NCBI GenBank assembly: GCA_016721605.1
Contig: JADKHS010000003.1
Span: 62,001-126,000, forward strand
Direction: 5' to 3'
From: Nitrosomonadales bacterium
Lineage (GTDB): Bacteria > Pseudomonadota > Gammaproteobacteria > Burkholderiales > Gallionellaceae
Length of the DNA: 64,000 nt
How positions within the stretch are numbered: position 1 is the first letter of the stretch; each line of letters starts with the position of its first letter. Positions 18,661 to 29,257 of the stretch are shown here, one piece after another. Below the pieces are notes generated by a model. The model did no database searches. It saw only the letters and a list, made by a program, of their open reading frames with translations, and was not told the DNA's origin. The position numbers were made by a program, and so were the translations under genes.

Positions 18661-19929
18661 ATGTTGAACCCTCGTCGAATTTATACTCTCTTGCTGTGGC
18701 TTTTTTTGCCATATGTATTTTTCCATTTGTTCTGGCGCGCAAAAAAACAGCGTGAATACCTGCAGCATATTGATGAACGTTTCGGGCGCTACTCTGCCCG
18801 CAGTAATAAACCGATAATCTGGCTGCATACCGTATCAGTTGGAGAAACACACGCGACGGTCAGCTTGGTGCAACGTTTACGGGAAAACTACCCGCATCAT
18901 CAACTGCTGCTTACACACACCACCCCGACCGGCCGCACAGCCAGTGAACAGCTTTACGGCGGTGATGTCCTGCGGGTTTATTTGCCTTATGACTACCCGT
19001 TTGCTGTCAAGCGCTTACAACACTTTCGCCCGCGCATCGGAATCTTGATGGAAACTGAAATCTGGTTTAATCTGATCCACAGCTGCCACACTATGCAGAT
19101 TCCCTTGCTGCTGCTTAATGCGCGGTTATCCGAAAAATCTGCTGCACGTTATGCACGCTACCCGAATTTGACGCGACTGGGCTTGAACGAGCTGAGCGCT
19201 ATTTCTGCGCAAAGCGAAGTCGATGCTACACGCATGACTGGATTAGGTGCACACAATGTATCCATCATGGGCAATCTGAAATTTGACATTCAACCACCAT
19301 CGGCGATGCTGAAACTGGGTGCGCAATTGCGCACCCAGTTTGGCGAAGACAGGAAGATTTTTCTGGCGGCCAGCACACGCGCCGGAGAAGAAATACTATT
19401 GCTATCCATGCTTAAGCAAGTAGACATCCCCCATCTACTAACCATCATTGTGCCACGCCACCCACAACGCTTCGACGACGTAGCTGATATGCTCACCCAG
19501 CAAGGCATTCGCTTTCAGCGTAGAAGTGAGAACGATCCGATTGCGCCAGACACCCAAGTGATATTGGGTGATAGCATGGGAGAAATGTTTGCCTATTATG
19601 CCGCCTGTGACCTTGCCTTCATTGGCGGCAGTTTATTGCCATTTGGAGGACAAAACCTCATTGAGGCTTGCGCCGTAGGCAAGCCTGTGCTTATAGGCCC
19701 ACACACATACAATTTCGCACACGCCAGCCAGCTTGCTGTCGAATGTGGAGCAGCCGTGCGTATACAGAATTCAACCGACCTAGCGCACAATTTACAAAAC
19801 TTATTGACCCATCCCGAACAGCTGACAAAAATTGGCCAAGCCGGACTGCATTTTGTCCGCGCCCATCGTGGTGCAACAGAGCAAGCACTGCGGCATATAA
19901 CCTATTTTCTTGATAACCACTTTCAGTAA
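18661..19929 (+). CDS. waaA: 3-deoxy-D-manno-octulosonic acid (Kdo) transferase
   Basis: Transfers Kdo from CMP-Kdo to lipid IVA in LPS core assembly, at the inner face of the inner membrane. There is one N-terminal membrane anchor (TLLLWLFLPYVFFHLFW), then the GT30 domain with WLHTVSVGETHA and the base Glu in SVGE. LMETEIWFN follows, and the GT-B C-terminal FIGGSLLPFGGQNLIEACAVGKPV donor-binding segment. Start ATG 18661 gives 422 residues, the usual size; the frame is open to 18544 but that extension lacks family similarity. Precedes the rfb genes by 39 bp. Confidence 0.96.
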   Translation: MLNPRRIYTLLLWLFLPYVFFHLFWRAKKQREYLQHIDERFGRYSARSNKPIIWLHTVSVGETHATVSLVQRLRENYPHHQLLLTHTTPTGRTASEQLYGGDVLRVYLPYDYPFAVKRLQHFRPRIGILMETEIWFNLIHSCHTMQIPLLLLNARLSEKSAARYARYPNLTRLGLNELSAISAQSEVDATRMTGLGAHNVSIMGNLKFDIQPPSAMLKLGAQLRTQFGEDRKIFLAASTRAGEEILLLSMLKQVDIPHLLTIIVPRHPQRFDDVADMLTQQGIRFQRRSENDPIAPDTQVILGDSMGEMFAYYAACDLAFIGGSLLPFGGQNLIEACAVGKPVLIGPHTYNFAHASQLAVECGAAVRIQNSTDLAHNLQNLLTHPEQLTKIGQAGLHFVRAHRGATEQALRHITYFLDNHFQ

Positions 19930-19968
19930 AATATCGCAAGATAAAATAATATATCAACCCTCTAAACC

Positions 19969-21036
19969 ATGAATAAAATCCTTATTACCGGCGGTGCCGG
20001 ATTTATTGGCTCCGCAGTTATTCGCCAACTGATAACAGAAACCGATACTACTGTCATTAACGTCGATAAACTGACCTATGCCGGCAATTTACAGTCCTTA
20101 ATATCGGTAGCAGACAATCCCCGCTACCGCTTCGAACATGTGGATATTTGTGATGCGGCTACAGTCGCGAGACTATTTCATGAACATCAGCCGGATGCGG
20201 TGATGCATTTAGCTGCGGAATCCCATGTCGATCGATCCATCACTGGCCCGGCAACCTTTATTGAAACCAATATTATTGGCACATACACGCTCCTGAACGC
20301 AGCACGGGAATACTGGAGCGAGCTTTCTGCAGAACGCAAAAACACTTTCCGCTTCCACCATATATCCACAGATGAGGTATATGGCAGCCTCGGTGAAACC
20401 GGTTTTTTTACCGAGACGACCGCTTACCAGCCAAACTCTCCTTACTCGGCAAGCAAAGCATCTTCAGACCATCTAGTGCGTGCTTGGCATCACACTTACG
20501 GCTTACCTGTGGTCACCACCAACTGCTCCAATAATTACGGCCCTTATCATTTCCCAGAGAAGCTCATCCCGTTGATCATCCTGAATGCGTGCAATGGTAA
20601 GCCGCTACCCATTTATGGCAAAGGTGACAACATCCGCGACTGGTTGTATGTGGACGACCATGCGCGTGCCTTGCGCGTGGTACTAGAGCGGGGCCGGGTG
20701 GGGGAAACCTACAATATCGGCGGCTGGAATGAAAAAACCAATCTGGAAGTGGTTTATGAGATTTGCGCTATTCTTGATGAGCTCCGCCCTCAAGGTGCGC
20801 CGCATGCATCCCTTATCACCTACGTACAGGATAGGCCCGGACATGACCATCGCTACGCAATCGATGCCAGTAAAATCGCCCATGAACTGGGCTGGAAACC
20901 TTTAGAAACATTTAAAACCGGATTGCGCAAAACAGTGGAATGGTATCTGACAAACCCAGACTGGGTTGATGCTGTCATTAGTGGCGAATACCAGAATTGG
21001 ATCCAACAAAATTACGACGACAGGAAAACATCATGA
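19969..21036 (+). CDS. rfbB: dTDP-glucose 4,6-dehydratase
   Basis: Converts dTDP-glucose to dTDP-4-keto-6-deoxyglucose. Rossmann motif [17 protein letters not shown]; active-site STDEVYGS (Asp-Glu pair), and [10 protein letters not shown] provides the YxxxK tyrosine. [14 protein letters not shown] is the substrate loop characteristic of RmlB. 355 residues, intact. The stop overlaps the rfbA start (ATGA, 21033-21036). Precursor for rhamnose or other 6-deoxysugars. Confidence 0.97.
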   Translation: MNKILITGGAGFIGSAVIRQLITETDTTVINVDKLTYAGNLQSLISVADNPRYRFEHVDICDAATVARLFHEHQPDAVMHLAAESHVDRSITGPATFIETNIIGTYTLLNAAREYWSELSAERKNTFRFHHISTDEVYGSLGETGFFTETTAYQPNSPYSASKASSDHLVRAWHHTYGLPVVTTNCSNNYGPYHFPEKLIPLIILNACNGKPLPIYGKGDNIRDWLYVDDHARALRVVLERGRVGETYNIGGWNEKTNLEVVYEICAILDELRPQGAPHASLITYVQDRPGHDHRYAIDASKIAHELGWKPLETFKTGLRKTVEWYLTNPDWVDAVISGEYQNWIQQNYDDRKTS

Positions 21037-21908
21037 AAGGCATCATACTCGCAGGTGGCTCCGGCACCCGGCTTTACCCGGCTACCCGATCCATCTCAAA
21101 GCAATTATTGCCTGTTTATGATAAACCGATGATTTACTATCCGCTGACCACGCTCATGCTGGCCGGCATTCAGGATATCCTGATCATCTCCACTCCGCAG
21201 GATATACCGCGTTTCGAACAGTTGCTAGGCGATGGTTCACAGTGGGGAATGAATTTTTCCTTTGCTATACAGCCTTCACCGGATGGGCTCGCGCAAGCAT
21301 TCATTATTGGCGAGTCTTTTATCGGAAATGACGCCTGTTCGCTGGTGCTGGGGGATAACATTTTTTACGGCCACAACTTTGAAAAAAATCTTTCAGCCGC
21401 CAGAAACAAACTAGAGGGCGGCACGGTGTTTGCCTATCATATCAATGCTCCAGAACGGTACGGCTGAGTAGAATTTAATACTACAGGGCGTGCAATCAGT
21501 CTAGAAGAAAAACCCGTAAGGCCCAAGTCCAATTATGCCGTGACAGGTCTCTATTTTTATGACAACAACGTTGTTGAGATTGCTAAATCCGTTAAGCCTT
21601 CTGCACGTGGTGAATTGGAAATTACCACTGTAAATCAGATTTACCTCGATAGCGGAAAACTGGATGTTCAAGTTATGGGGCGTGGTTATGCGTGGTTGGA
21701 TACGGGTACGCATGATTCATTGCTGGAAGCTTCAATGTTTATTCAGACATTAGAGAAACGTCAAGGTTTGAAGATTGCCTGCCCGGAAGAAGTTGCCTAT
21801 CGCCGAGGTTACATCACGATGGAGCAAATGGAACGGTTGGCCGAGCCGCTGGCAAAAAATGGTTATGGTCGGTATCTGCTTGATATTCTCAAAGAGAAAG
21901 TTTATTAA
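21033..21908 (+). pseudogene. rfbA: Glucose-1-phosphate thymidylyltransferase with in-frame TGA
   Basis: Makes dTDP-glucose from Glc-1-P and d[23 protein letters not shown] is the nucleotide-binding start. [14 protein letters not shown] and VLGDNIFYG follow. After HINAPERYG a TGA at 21465-21467 interrupts, and the same frame continues [29 protein letters not shown], then [14 protein letters not shown] to the natural stop. Relatives have one residue, usually Val, at the stop position, so this is a substitution-type lesion. Full length would be 291 residues, normal for RfbA. If the TGA is real, dTDP-sugar synthesis from this locus fails unless another copy exists. Confidence 0.9.
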
Positions 21909-21910
21909 AA

Positions 21911-22458
21911 ATGCACGCTATCCAAACAGCAATAGCCGATCTTTTAATTATAGAACCCAAAGTGTTCGGTGATGCCCGTGGATTTTTTTTCGAGAGCTTT
22001 AATCAAAAAGCTTTCGAAAATATCACAGGACGATCCGTCAACTTCGTCCAGGATAACCACTCCCGATCAACTCAACATGTACTACGTGGGCTGCATTATC
22101 AAATCAAACAACCACAGGGCAAGTTAGTTCGTGTGGTGGCAGGAGAGGTATTCGATGTGGCAGTGGATATTCGTAAATCATCACCCACCTTTGGCTTATG
22201 GGCGGGTGTTGTTCTTTCTGCCGAAAACAAACGGATGTTCTGGGTACCGGAAGGGTTCGCCCATGGCTTCGTCGTGCTTAGCGAGCATGCAGAGTTCCTC
22301 TATAAAACAACAAATTATTGGGCGCCTGAATATGAGCGTTCTATTTTATGGAACGATCCCGACTTAGCTATTGATTGGCATCTTGGCCAGAACACACCTA
22401 TTTTGTCCAAAAAGATCAAGAGGGTTCATTTTTTATCAAAGCAGAATTGTTCCCATAA
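21911..22458 (+). CDS. rfbC: dTDP-4-dehydrorhamnose 3,5-epimerase (frameshifted near the 3' end)
   Basis: Epimerises dTDP-4-keto-6-deoxyglucose. Cupin fold with FGDARGFFFESFNQKAF, VQDNHSRSTQHVLRGLHYQ (the catalytic His lies in RGLHYQ), VAVDIRKSSPTFG and PEGFAHGF. Near 22410 the frame slips in AAAAAG: restoring one G yields SKKDQEGSFFIKAELFP and a stop at 22456-22458, the normal C-terminus. Without it the frame runs on to 22570. About 182 residues when corrected. rfbD, the last enzyme for rhamnose, is not in the window. Confidence 0.92.
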
Positions 22459-22868
22459 AACTTTTTTGATGGGCAAGGGTAATCGCAACAGTAACGAGTT
22501 AACCATTATCAGCACAGGTGCAATTATGAATTCCCGTATTTCTGGTTTCATTTTCAGATTAGGACGGTAGCAGTTTGATGGCATCATTAATTTCGCTTAT
22601 TCAATCGCAGACCAGGCAAGATTTTAATCTAATCGAGTTACAACAATAGTCGGCATTGCCCTAGGTATTATGTAAAGTACAAAGCACCTATTTCGCCAAA
22701 CTAAGGTTTGCTTACTTTATTTAAACCTGCATAATAATATCCAAAAATACAATGAATTGAGCTGAGCAGCCGCGTTGGCTGATTCACTTTATATTTCCAT
22801 TTTTTAAAACTAATCAAGTATAATGGCAGATTATTTTAGTAAGAAATCCACAAAAAGGAAGGCAAATA
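22459..22868. promoter_or_regulatory. Intergenic region with a -10-like TATAAT ahead of the MBL-fold gene
   Basis: No gene is supported in these 410 bp. A TATAAT hexamer at 22819-22824 lies 45 bp before the next start, and a strong ribosome binding site (AAAGGAAGG) precedes ATG 22869. No convincing -35 was seen. Confidence 0.35.
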
Positions 22869-24109
22869 ATGTCTATTAATCGTATTACTTTCTTCCCGGT
22901 CGGCAATGGAGATACCACCTTAATCGAAGCGAACGATAAAACGATACTTACAGATGTAAATTATCGTTGCGAGCGATATACCGATCGCTTTAGACCATGT
23001 ATTGATGTTAACGGTCAGATAGGAAACGCTGCCACCCTTGGGCAGGAGGAGGCATCAAAACCGTTCGAGTGGATTTATTACGATTTTGCTCTCGATCTCC
23101 AGTACGCTTGTTATCAATCCAGTTATCGGAGCAATCGCGAATATCGGTTATCACTCCTGGTTTTGACTCATCCAGATAAAAATAACATGACCGGCTTTGG
23201 AAAGCTCTTTTATGTGGGAGATACTGCTAAATTCGAGGATCGGCCAAGAGAAGATGACAAATTGATTTTGATCGAGGAAATGTGGATCAATTCGTGCTTT
23301 ACAGACCCAAAATTCGAGACTGACGAATCTAAACCCGTATTTCAAGAGATCCAGCGTAGATTGAATCTTCAAGGCAAGCAAGGTTCAGAATTGAATGGCA
23401 ATAGAATCAGCATACTGGAGGCAACATCATCATCGGACGGATTGGTTAAAACATTTTCTCGAAATATTGAGGCGCATGTTCTTTCTCCTGTCAAAAAAGA
23501 AGGCGAAGCATCGAATGCTGCTCAAGCAGACGTTAACGATGCTAGCCTAGTTATACGTTGACAGTTAAAGTCTTTGGCGGCATGAATCGGATTATGCTAG
23601 GTGGGGATGCGACAGTTGAGGTTTGGGATCGTATCTGGCAAAACTATCAAAACAATACCGATAAGCTCAGTTGGCATATCTTGCTTGCGCCACATCATTG
23701 CGCCATTGATGCCATAGCGCGAAAAAATAAGGATGGCAAGTATGAATATTCCGAAAATGCGCTTAACGCACTTGGTCAGGTTATAAGTGATGGTTTCGTT
23801 GTATCCAGCAGCAAAGAGATCAAACACAATGATGACTTGTTGCCTAGTTGGGAAGCCAAGCAAAAATATCTCGGAATGTTGAAAGATGCGGACGAAGCTC
23901 GGTTCTTAAACCCCGATACTCGGGCGAACGCACCTTTGCTTTACTCGCCACTTCAGGATGATAAACCTGAGCCGGTCGTGTTCACCTTGACCAAGGAAGG
24001 GCCTTCTCTTGATGAGCCTGCACCTGCTTCACCGCATACACCTCACAAGATTGTGCCGGTTGAAACGGGCAATGACGAATTCGGCTACAAATGGAATATG
24101 AAAGTATAA
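22869..24109 (+). CDS. Orphan metallo-beta-lactamase-fold (ComEC-like) protein, frameshifted
   Basis: About 413 residues when joined. The start RITFFPVGNGDTTLIEANDKTILTD matches the opening strands of ComEC/MBL-type hydrolases. The metal-site segment reads LVLTHPDKNNMTGF: His101 and Asp103 are present, but the usual DH pair is NN. After the break, GGMNRIMLGGDATVEVWDRIW and ILLAPHHCAIDAI supply the later Asp and His positions. The frame shifts near 23556 (CGTTGACA); one extra T restores RLTVKVFGG. The C-terminal 60 residues are proline-rich. It stands alone between IS debris, with its own strong ribosome binding site. Function unknown; similar proteins occur in phage-defence islands, but no partner gene is visible here. 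Confidence 0.6.
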
Positions 24110-24164
24110 AGTGAGATTCGTTGGCAACCGTGGAGTCTAACGAGTAAAGCAACAAATTTTTTCG

Positions 24165-24480
24165 TCATATCACTGTGTAAATGCGACAGAGGGCAGGTAG
24201 CCAAGGCGAGCCTGCCCTCTTTGTCGGTTGTAGAATGCTTCGATGTACTCGGTAATTTCCTGCGTTGCTTGTGCTCAGGTACGGTAGTGCCGATGGTGGA
24301 TTAGCCCATTTTTGAGAGTACTCTGAAGCTTTCCATCGGTAGCATTATCCCAAGCGGCGTCATAGATGCCATCATACCGATTGCTCCATCACCTCCCGGT
24401 AACCGGGTATATTAGCGACCTCGATCCGATCTTCTTGTAACACACCGCCCTAGCTTTATTATAGATGCGCTTGGTGCGAT
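24165..24480 (-). pseudogene. IS3-family OrfB C-terminal remnant
   Basis: On the minus strand the pieces AAWDNATDGKLQSTLKNG, IHHRHYRT and ITEYIEAFYNRQRGQARLGYLPS match the end of IS3-family integrase-type transposases (last catalytic E lost or altered). Several stops and shifts occur. From about 24480 to the sorB end at 24691 I see nothing else recognisable. Confidence 0.65.
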
Positions 24481-24690
24481 CCACGCCTGCTCAAGTTTTT
24501 ACAGTACACCTCAAGTCCTCCCTCAACGCCGCAATACGCAAGCGGGTGCATTTATGCTTTGCTGTATTCAAAACTCGACAGCCGTATCAACATGGTTACC
24601 TGAAAAATACTTGACGTTAAAGACGGTATCTACCGAGCTGATTTGTGGACCATTACGAAACATTGGTCCGAACAGCGCGCTGGGGAACAG

Positions 24691-25331
24691 TTATTGAGAC
24701 AAGACGTAACGTGCGAGGACGTCGGCCTCAGCATCGCTAAGATGCCCAAATGCCGGCATTGACACCGGCCCCCATTTGTTGGAGCCACCATCGCGGATGT
24801 TGCGCGCTACCAGCGCAGCCGCGTTGGCACTGGAAGCATATTTCGCCACCACATCCCGGAAGGCTGGCCCTACGATCTTCTTGTCGATCGAATGGCATGC
24901 CATGCAGTTATTGGCCGCGAGCAGTGCTTTTGCGTCGGCAGGTTCAGGCGTCGCGGTGGGCGCGACGGTCTCCGGTTTGCCCGCTGTATTTAGTGCCACC
25001 GTCCCGCTGTTGCGTTCTACGCCATAGGTTTTAACCAGATAGTCGACGATAACAGGGATATCTTCGTCCGCAAACTTCGCGCCAAATGGCACCCGCATTT
25101 TCTTGACGGTAGCCTCCCAATAGTCGCGCGTTGAAGTAGGCGGCTGTGACTGGATATAATGAACCGAGTGGCAAATCATGCAATTGCGTTGGGCCAGCAT
25201 ATAGCCAGGCAGTTTACTCGGCTTGAACACGGCGGTTTCAGGCGGCAACTGGATGTCGAGGGCGATTGCAGAGCCAGGTGTAAGGGTACTTGCCGCCGCC
25301 AGTAAAATGCAAATCAGGGTGTACCTCATGC
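24691..25331 (-). CDS. sorB: Sulfite dehydrogenase cytochrome c subunit (dihaem)
   Basis: Electron acceptor subunit for SorA, exported to the periplasm by a Sec signal (residues 1-24, LLAAASTLTPGSAIA). Two CxxCH haem motifs are visible: CMICH at residues 50-54 and CMACH at 142-146, the second with a downstream MPAF that can give the axial Met. Classical SorB has a single haem, so this protein is longer (212 residues) and probably a two-domain form. The start was placed at ATG 25331 because AAGGAG lies just upstream; a longer frame runs back into sorA. Its start lies 8 bp downstream of the sorA stop. Confidence 0.85.
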
Positions 25332-25339
25332 GTTTCTCC

Positions 25340-26602
25340 TTAAACAGCAACAACGTGGATTGACTCGACCGCATTGCGCATATAGCCGCCTGGGTTCACC
25401 AACGGATTGAGCGGCTGGCCCTGACCGATCCGGTTGACCGCACGCACCAGCAATTCGTGGCTCCCTTTGTGTTTTGGCGTGAACGCCACGCTCCATTCGC
25501 GAAAGGAGTACCTGCCCAGATCCTTGCCCAGCTGAGCGGCCTGCCAGTTTTGGCCGCCGTCGGGCGAAAACGCAACCTCGGTCACGCCGTACCCGCCATC
25601 AAAAGCGATCCCGCGCACGATGACTTGGCGTCCGCTCTTGATTTGCATGCCACTGGTTAGGCTAGTCACGAACGAGCGTACGTTCATGCGGTTGACCGGT
25701 ATGGTCTTGACGGACTCTTTTCCCGGCTCGATGCAGGCACACGGATTGTCCGGAATGCGATAGGCCTTGTTCATCCAGAACCCATCGAATACCTTGCCGG
25801 TTACCGTAATGTCGGACAAGTGTTTCACCCAATAAGTGCCGTAGTAGCCAGGGACAACCAGCCGCACTGGATAGCCATTCAGCAAAGGAAGGTCGGCGCC
25901 GTTCATTTGCCACGCCAGCATCACTTCACCGTCGAGCGCGTGATCGATATTAAGTGCCTTTATGAAATCGGGCGCATTACCTACGGACGGCGTGTCGAGG
26001 CCATTGAATGCGACCTGCACCGAGCCAGCTTTCACGCCCGATTTTTCCAGCACCTTGCGCAGCGGGATGCCAGTCCAACGCGCGTTACCCATGGCACCGT
26101 TCGAAAGCTGACCGCCGTTGACGCGTGGCGTAAAGTGGCCCCGGCTGTTACCGGAACACTGGTCGACGGCGACCAGATCGACCGCGTCAGCCATTTGCTT
26201 GAGGTCAGCGAGCGACAAATTGAGCGGTGTGTTGACGTTGCCACCGATGCGCAACCGATAGCTCAACGCATCGATCGAGGTGGGAATGCCGCTCCAGTGA
26301 TAGCGTACGAAGAAAGCGTCGTTGGGCGTGATCACCCCTTCATTGAATACGCTGAATGGGGTTTCCAGCTGCGGCGGGCGGGCAGTGAGCATGATCAGCG
26401 GACGCTTTTGCGGGTATGCGACGAGATCCCGCTCACCATTTTCGAACGGCAGCGTGACGTGACCGGATTCTCCAGCAAATGCTGTCAGTACTGTACTGCC
26501 GAATGCGCTTGCAGCGCCCAAGGTGCCAGCCTGCCGGAGAAGTTTGAGAAAGGCGCGCCGCTGCAATGCACCCGCTGTCAACACCAAAGTAGGCTTCACC
26601 AT
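25340..26602 (-). CDS. sorA: Sulfite:cytochrome c oxidoreductase, molybdopterin subunit
   Basis: Periplasmic sulfite oxidase-family enzyme oxidising sulfite to sulfate. A Tat signal is visible (QRRAFLKLLRQAG, residues 14-26) followed by a hydrophobic stretch. The Moco-binding domain has the single molybdenum-ligand cysteine in VAVDQCSGNSRG (Cys149) and the YWVKHLSDI and RLVVPGYYG segments. The C-terminal dimerisation domain ends in NPLVNPGGYMRNAVESI. 420 residues, intact frame. Forms a two-gene unit with sorB. It gives the host a second inorganic electron donor besides nitrite. Confidence 0.92.
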   Translation of the reverse strand: MVKPTLVLTAGALQRRAFLKLLRQAGTLGAASAFGSTVLTAFAGESGHVTLPFENGERDLVAYPQKRPLIMLTARPPQLETPFSVFNEGVITPNDAFFVRYHWSGIPTSIDALSYRLRIGGNVNTPLNLSLADLKQMADAVDLVAVDQCSGNSRGHFTPRVNGGQLSNGAMGNARWTGIPLRKVLEKSGVKAGSVQVAFNGLDTPSVGNAPDFIKALNIDHALDGEVMLAWQMNGADLPLLNGYPVRLVVPGYYGTYWVKHLSDITVTGKVFDGFWMNKAYRIPDNPCACIEPGKESVKTIPVNRMNVRSFVTSLTSGMQIKSGRQVIVRGIAFDGGYGVTEVAFSPDGGQNWQAAQLGKDLGRYSFREWSVAFTPKHKGSHELLVRAVNRIGQGQPLNPLVNPGGYMRNAVESIHVVAV

Positions 26603-26710
26603 GCTGATCTCCGTTATTGTTATTCAATCGGTCAACGCACACTGCTGTTGTCGAGTATAGCGAAAATTTCGATTTCGGCGCTATGTGATTTGTAAAGGGC
26701 AATGCGATCA

Positions 26711-26895
26711 TGAGCGCTACTATTTTATTTAGCATGGCGCTTGGCCTGCAAGCACCTTGGCAAGTGAACGATACTTCGTTTGCCGCCAAGTTAGGTTGGG
26801 CACCTGCATGAGATACCTCCGAAACGAACTGCACATTAACCTGGTGGATACGGGGAATGGCAGCATCGGATTGGAGTGGGCAAATAGGTGATGGA
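26711..26895 (+). pseudogene. Possible ISL3-family transposase N-terminal fragment
   Basis: Thirty-four codons reading MSATILFSMALGLQAPWQV resemble the start of ISL3-type transposases (LGLxPPWxV), then a stop. A nearby frame reads ELHINLVDTGNGSIGLEW. Similarity is short and the call tentative. The rest of 26603-27045 holds no gene. Confidence 0.35.
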
Positions 26896-26985
26896 GTAGA
26901 TGGTGAGCGGTGAGAGGTTGGGCTTCATTTCATTCAGCTTAACCGACCGAGCTTAGAATTAGAGGGTTGATCTTAAATTTGATGA

Positions 26986-27018
26986 TATGATACGATCAAG
27001 ATCAGTCAACGCTTGATC
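26986..27018 (+). promoter_or_regulatory. -10-like hexamer with operator-like inverted repeat
   Basis: TATGAT at 26986-26991 is followed by the inverted repeat GATCAAG (26994-27000), 11-bp spacer, CTTGATC (27012-27018), immediately before the ATPase gene at 27046. The position suits autorepression, but no regulator is known. Confidence 0.3.
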
Positions 27019-27045
27019 AGCTATTCATTGTTTTAAAAGGAATAT

Positions 27046-27976
27046 ATGCTAACCATTTCAACGAATGAAATATTAGATCGGTTTGAGTTTGATAATCCAT
27101 GGTGGACTCAGGGGGAAGGAATCGAAGAACGCTTCGCAGGTTTCCCTCGAAGGTTTTACTTTAATTCGCTTATCTCTAATTCAAGATCGCCGCTAATCGG
27201 CGAATGTAGACGCCGGGTTGGAAAGTAATGGTCTACCAAATTCAGGCCGGTTATTCGAGAGGTACCGGGAATAATCATAATGTCACCAGAAACTCCGCTT
27301 GGGAGCGGATTGCTTAGAAAAATGTTGAATTTGTTTCAAATCATTCAGCAAAAAGACGACCAACTATATATTTTCTTTGATGAAGTGCAATATTTACGTG
27401 ATTGGGAAATTCATCTTAAGTCATTGGTCGACTCCTATGCTTCATATCGCTTTGCTGTTACAGGATCGGCCGCTGCTGCATTGAAGCTCAAGAGCCAAGA
27501 GTCAAGCTGGGCGTCTCACGTTGTCTTCCCACTGACTTTTCCGAATATATTAACTTCATCAAGCGGAAAGATGAACTAATCGACTGGAATAAAATTAAGC
27601 TCGAATAAATACGTTACTCGGATAGATGAATTAAAAGGGTTTGGCATATTTGACTTGGGGATATCCTGAAGCGGTTATGTCAAAGGTTATCCAGCAAGAT
27701 CCAGGTCGATACATAAAAAGCGACATAATCGATAAAGTTCTTTTGCGAGACTTGCCTAGTTTGTATGGTATTAGTGATATTCAGGAACTGAATAGGCTTT
27801 TTACAACATGGCCTAGTCACACGGAATGTTACTTTAGAAGCCCATCCAGAATCACAGGTAGCAAAAACACTATTAAACGCTATTTAGAATATCTTGAAGC
27901 TGCTTTTCTAATTCGTCGCGTTAACAGAATTGACAATAATGCTAGGCATTTTAAGCGAGAACAAATTCCAAATTGA
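27046..27976 (+). pseudogene. AAA+ ATPase of the DUF4143 type, broken
   Basis: Pieces in different frames: a start segment FEFDNPWWTQGEGIEE; then QQKDDQLYIFFDEVQYLRDWEIHLKSLVD with YRFAVTGSAAAALK, which is the Walker B and sensor region of DUF4143-type P-loop proteins; then AYLTWGYPEAV, RYIKSDIIDKVLLRDLPSLYGI and TIKRYLEYLEAAFLIRRV from the C-terminal part. The Walker A portion is absent or scrambled around 27140-27240. Several stops between the pieces show real decay. These ATPases often sit in mobile islands; no partner is seen. Confidence 0.6.
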
Positions 27977-28442
27977 CTTCCCATCAAGCTCAGCACTATT
28001 TGGGTCCATTGGCGAAGATGCACCGTAGGGTCATTAGTCGAGACTGCCAATACAGTCAGTGGCTATATAAATTTAACTTGTTTATGCACGATGGCCAGCG
28101 GAGAGGTTAATATTGTTGCTTTAGGTAAAGCACACAATGCCGATTTGGATTGTAAAATTAAAATTACCGTGTTGTTTCTAATTATGGTGGAACCTGAAGT
28201 TTAGCTTGCAAATATACAGGAGCGTAGCACAGTTCGTCCTACAAACTGCTACAGACAGTGTTAGGATATAAAAATGCTAGCCTTTAAATTTGCCAGAAGC
28301 ATGCTTTTATCTCTTCTTGCAGGCACCAAGTGATAGTTAATAAGCAGAACCTTGACCCCATGCCTTGGCAGATAAAGGGGTTATGGAGAATGAGTCCAGG
28401 GGAACATTGATTTTTCATGGTCCAACCAAAACGCTGGTCTCG
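27977..28442. other. Non-coding stretch, nothing recognised
   Basis: AT-rich 466 bp between the broken ATPase and rsmA. I found no supported gene, RNA or repeat. Confidence 0.5.
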
Positions 28443-29204
28443 TCAACCGCATTCATTGGTGATGCGCGCAAACTCTGCCACTCCCAGGGTTTCCGCGCGC
28501 AGTTGCGCATCTATTCCCAACCGGACGAAATCATCTTCTGTCAAATAGGCCTTGAGCGTGTTTCGCAGGGTCTTGCGTCGTTGCCCGAAGGCTGCGGCGA
28601 CAATTTGTGCAAATAATTTTTCGTTTTGCACCAGTACTTCGCTGGCTGGCAGCGGGATCATGCGCACAATGGCGGAATCCACTTTGGGTGAGGGACGAAA
28701 AGATTCCGGCGGAACGTCGAGTAACTTTTCCATATAGAAACGGTATTGCAGCATCACCGACAAGCGGCCATAGGCTGGGGTTGATGGTTCAGCCACCATG
28801 CGCTCCACTACTTCGTTCTGCAACATAAAGTGCATGTCGTGTATGCGCTCGCAGTAGTCTGAGAAGTGAAACAGTAGCGGGGACGAAATGTTATAGGGCA
28901 GGTTGCCGACAATGCGCAAGGGCGCGGGCAATTGCGCCAGGTCAAACTTAAGTGCATCGCCCGCATGGATGATCAGCTTATCCTGCGGGTAGTCTTTTTC
29001 CAGGCGCGCAATAATGTCGCGATCGATCTCCACTACATGCAATTGATTAAGCCGCTGCAGTAAAGGGCGAGTCAGCGCACCCAGGCCAGGGCCGATTTCC
29101 ACCATGATGTCCGCCGCTTCTGGGCGGATGACGCGGATGATGTCGGCGATAATTTGCTCATCCACCAGGAAATTTTGACCAAATCTTTTACGTGCTTTAT
29201 GCAT
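28443..29204 (-). CDS. rsmA: 16S rRNA dimethyladenosine transferase
   Basis: Dimethylates two adjacent adenosines (A1518/A1519, E. coli numbering) near the 3' end of 16S rRNA. N-terminus [17 protein letters not shown]; motif [12 protein letters not shown]; the N6-adenine catalytic motif [11 protein letters not shown]. The C-terminal domain includes [19 protein letters not shown] and [15 protein letters not shown]. 253 residues, intact. Last gene of the lptD-surA-pdxA-rsmA block. Confidence 0.97.
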   Translation of the reverse strand: MHKARKRFGQNFLVDEQIIADIIRVIRPEAADIMVEIGPGLGALTRPLLQRLNQLHVVEIDRDIIARLEKDYPQDKLIIHAGDALKFDLAQLPAPLRIVGNLPYNISSPLLFHFSDYCERIHDMHFMLQNEVVERMVAEPSTPAYGRLSVMLQYRFYMEKLLDVPPESFRPSPKVDSAIVRMIPLPASEVLVQNEKLFAQIVAAAFGQRRKTLRNTLKAYLTEDDFVRLGIDAQLRAETLGVAEFARITNECG

Positions 29205-29257
29205 GGGAGTACCAGGAAATTTTTATTTCTGCTTTCGCGAGGATAACGATCTCTCGA

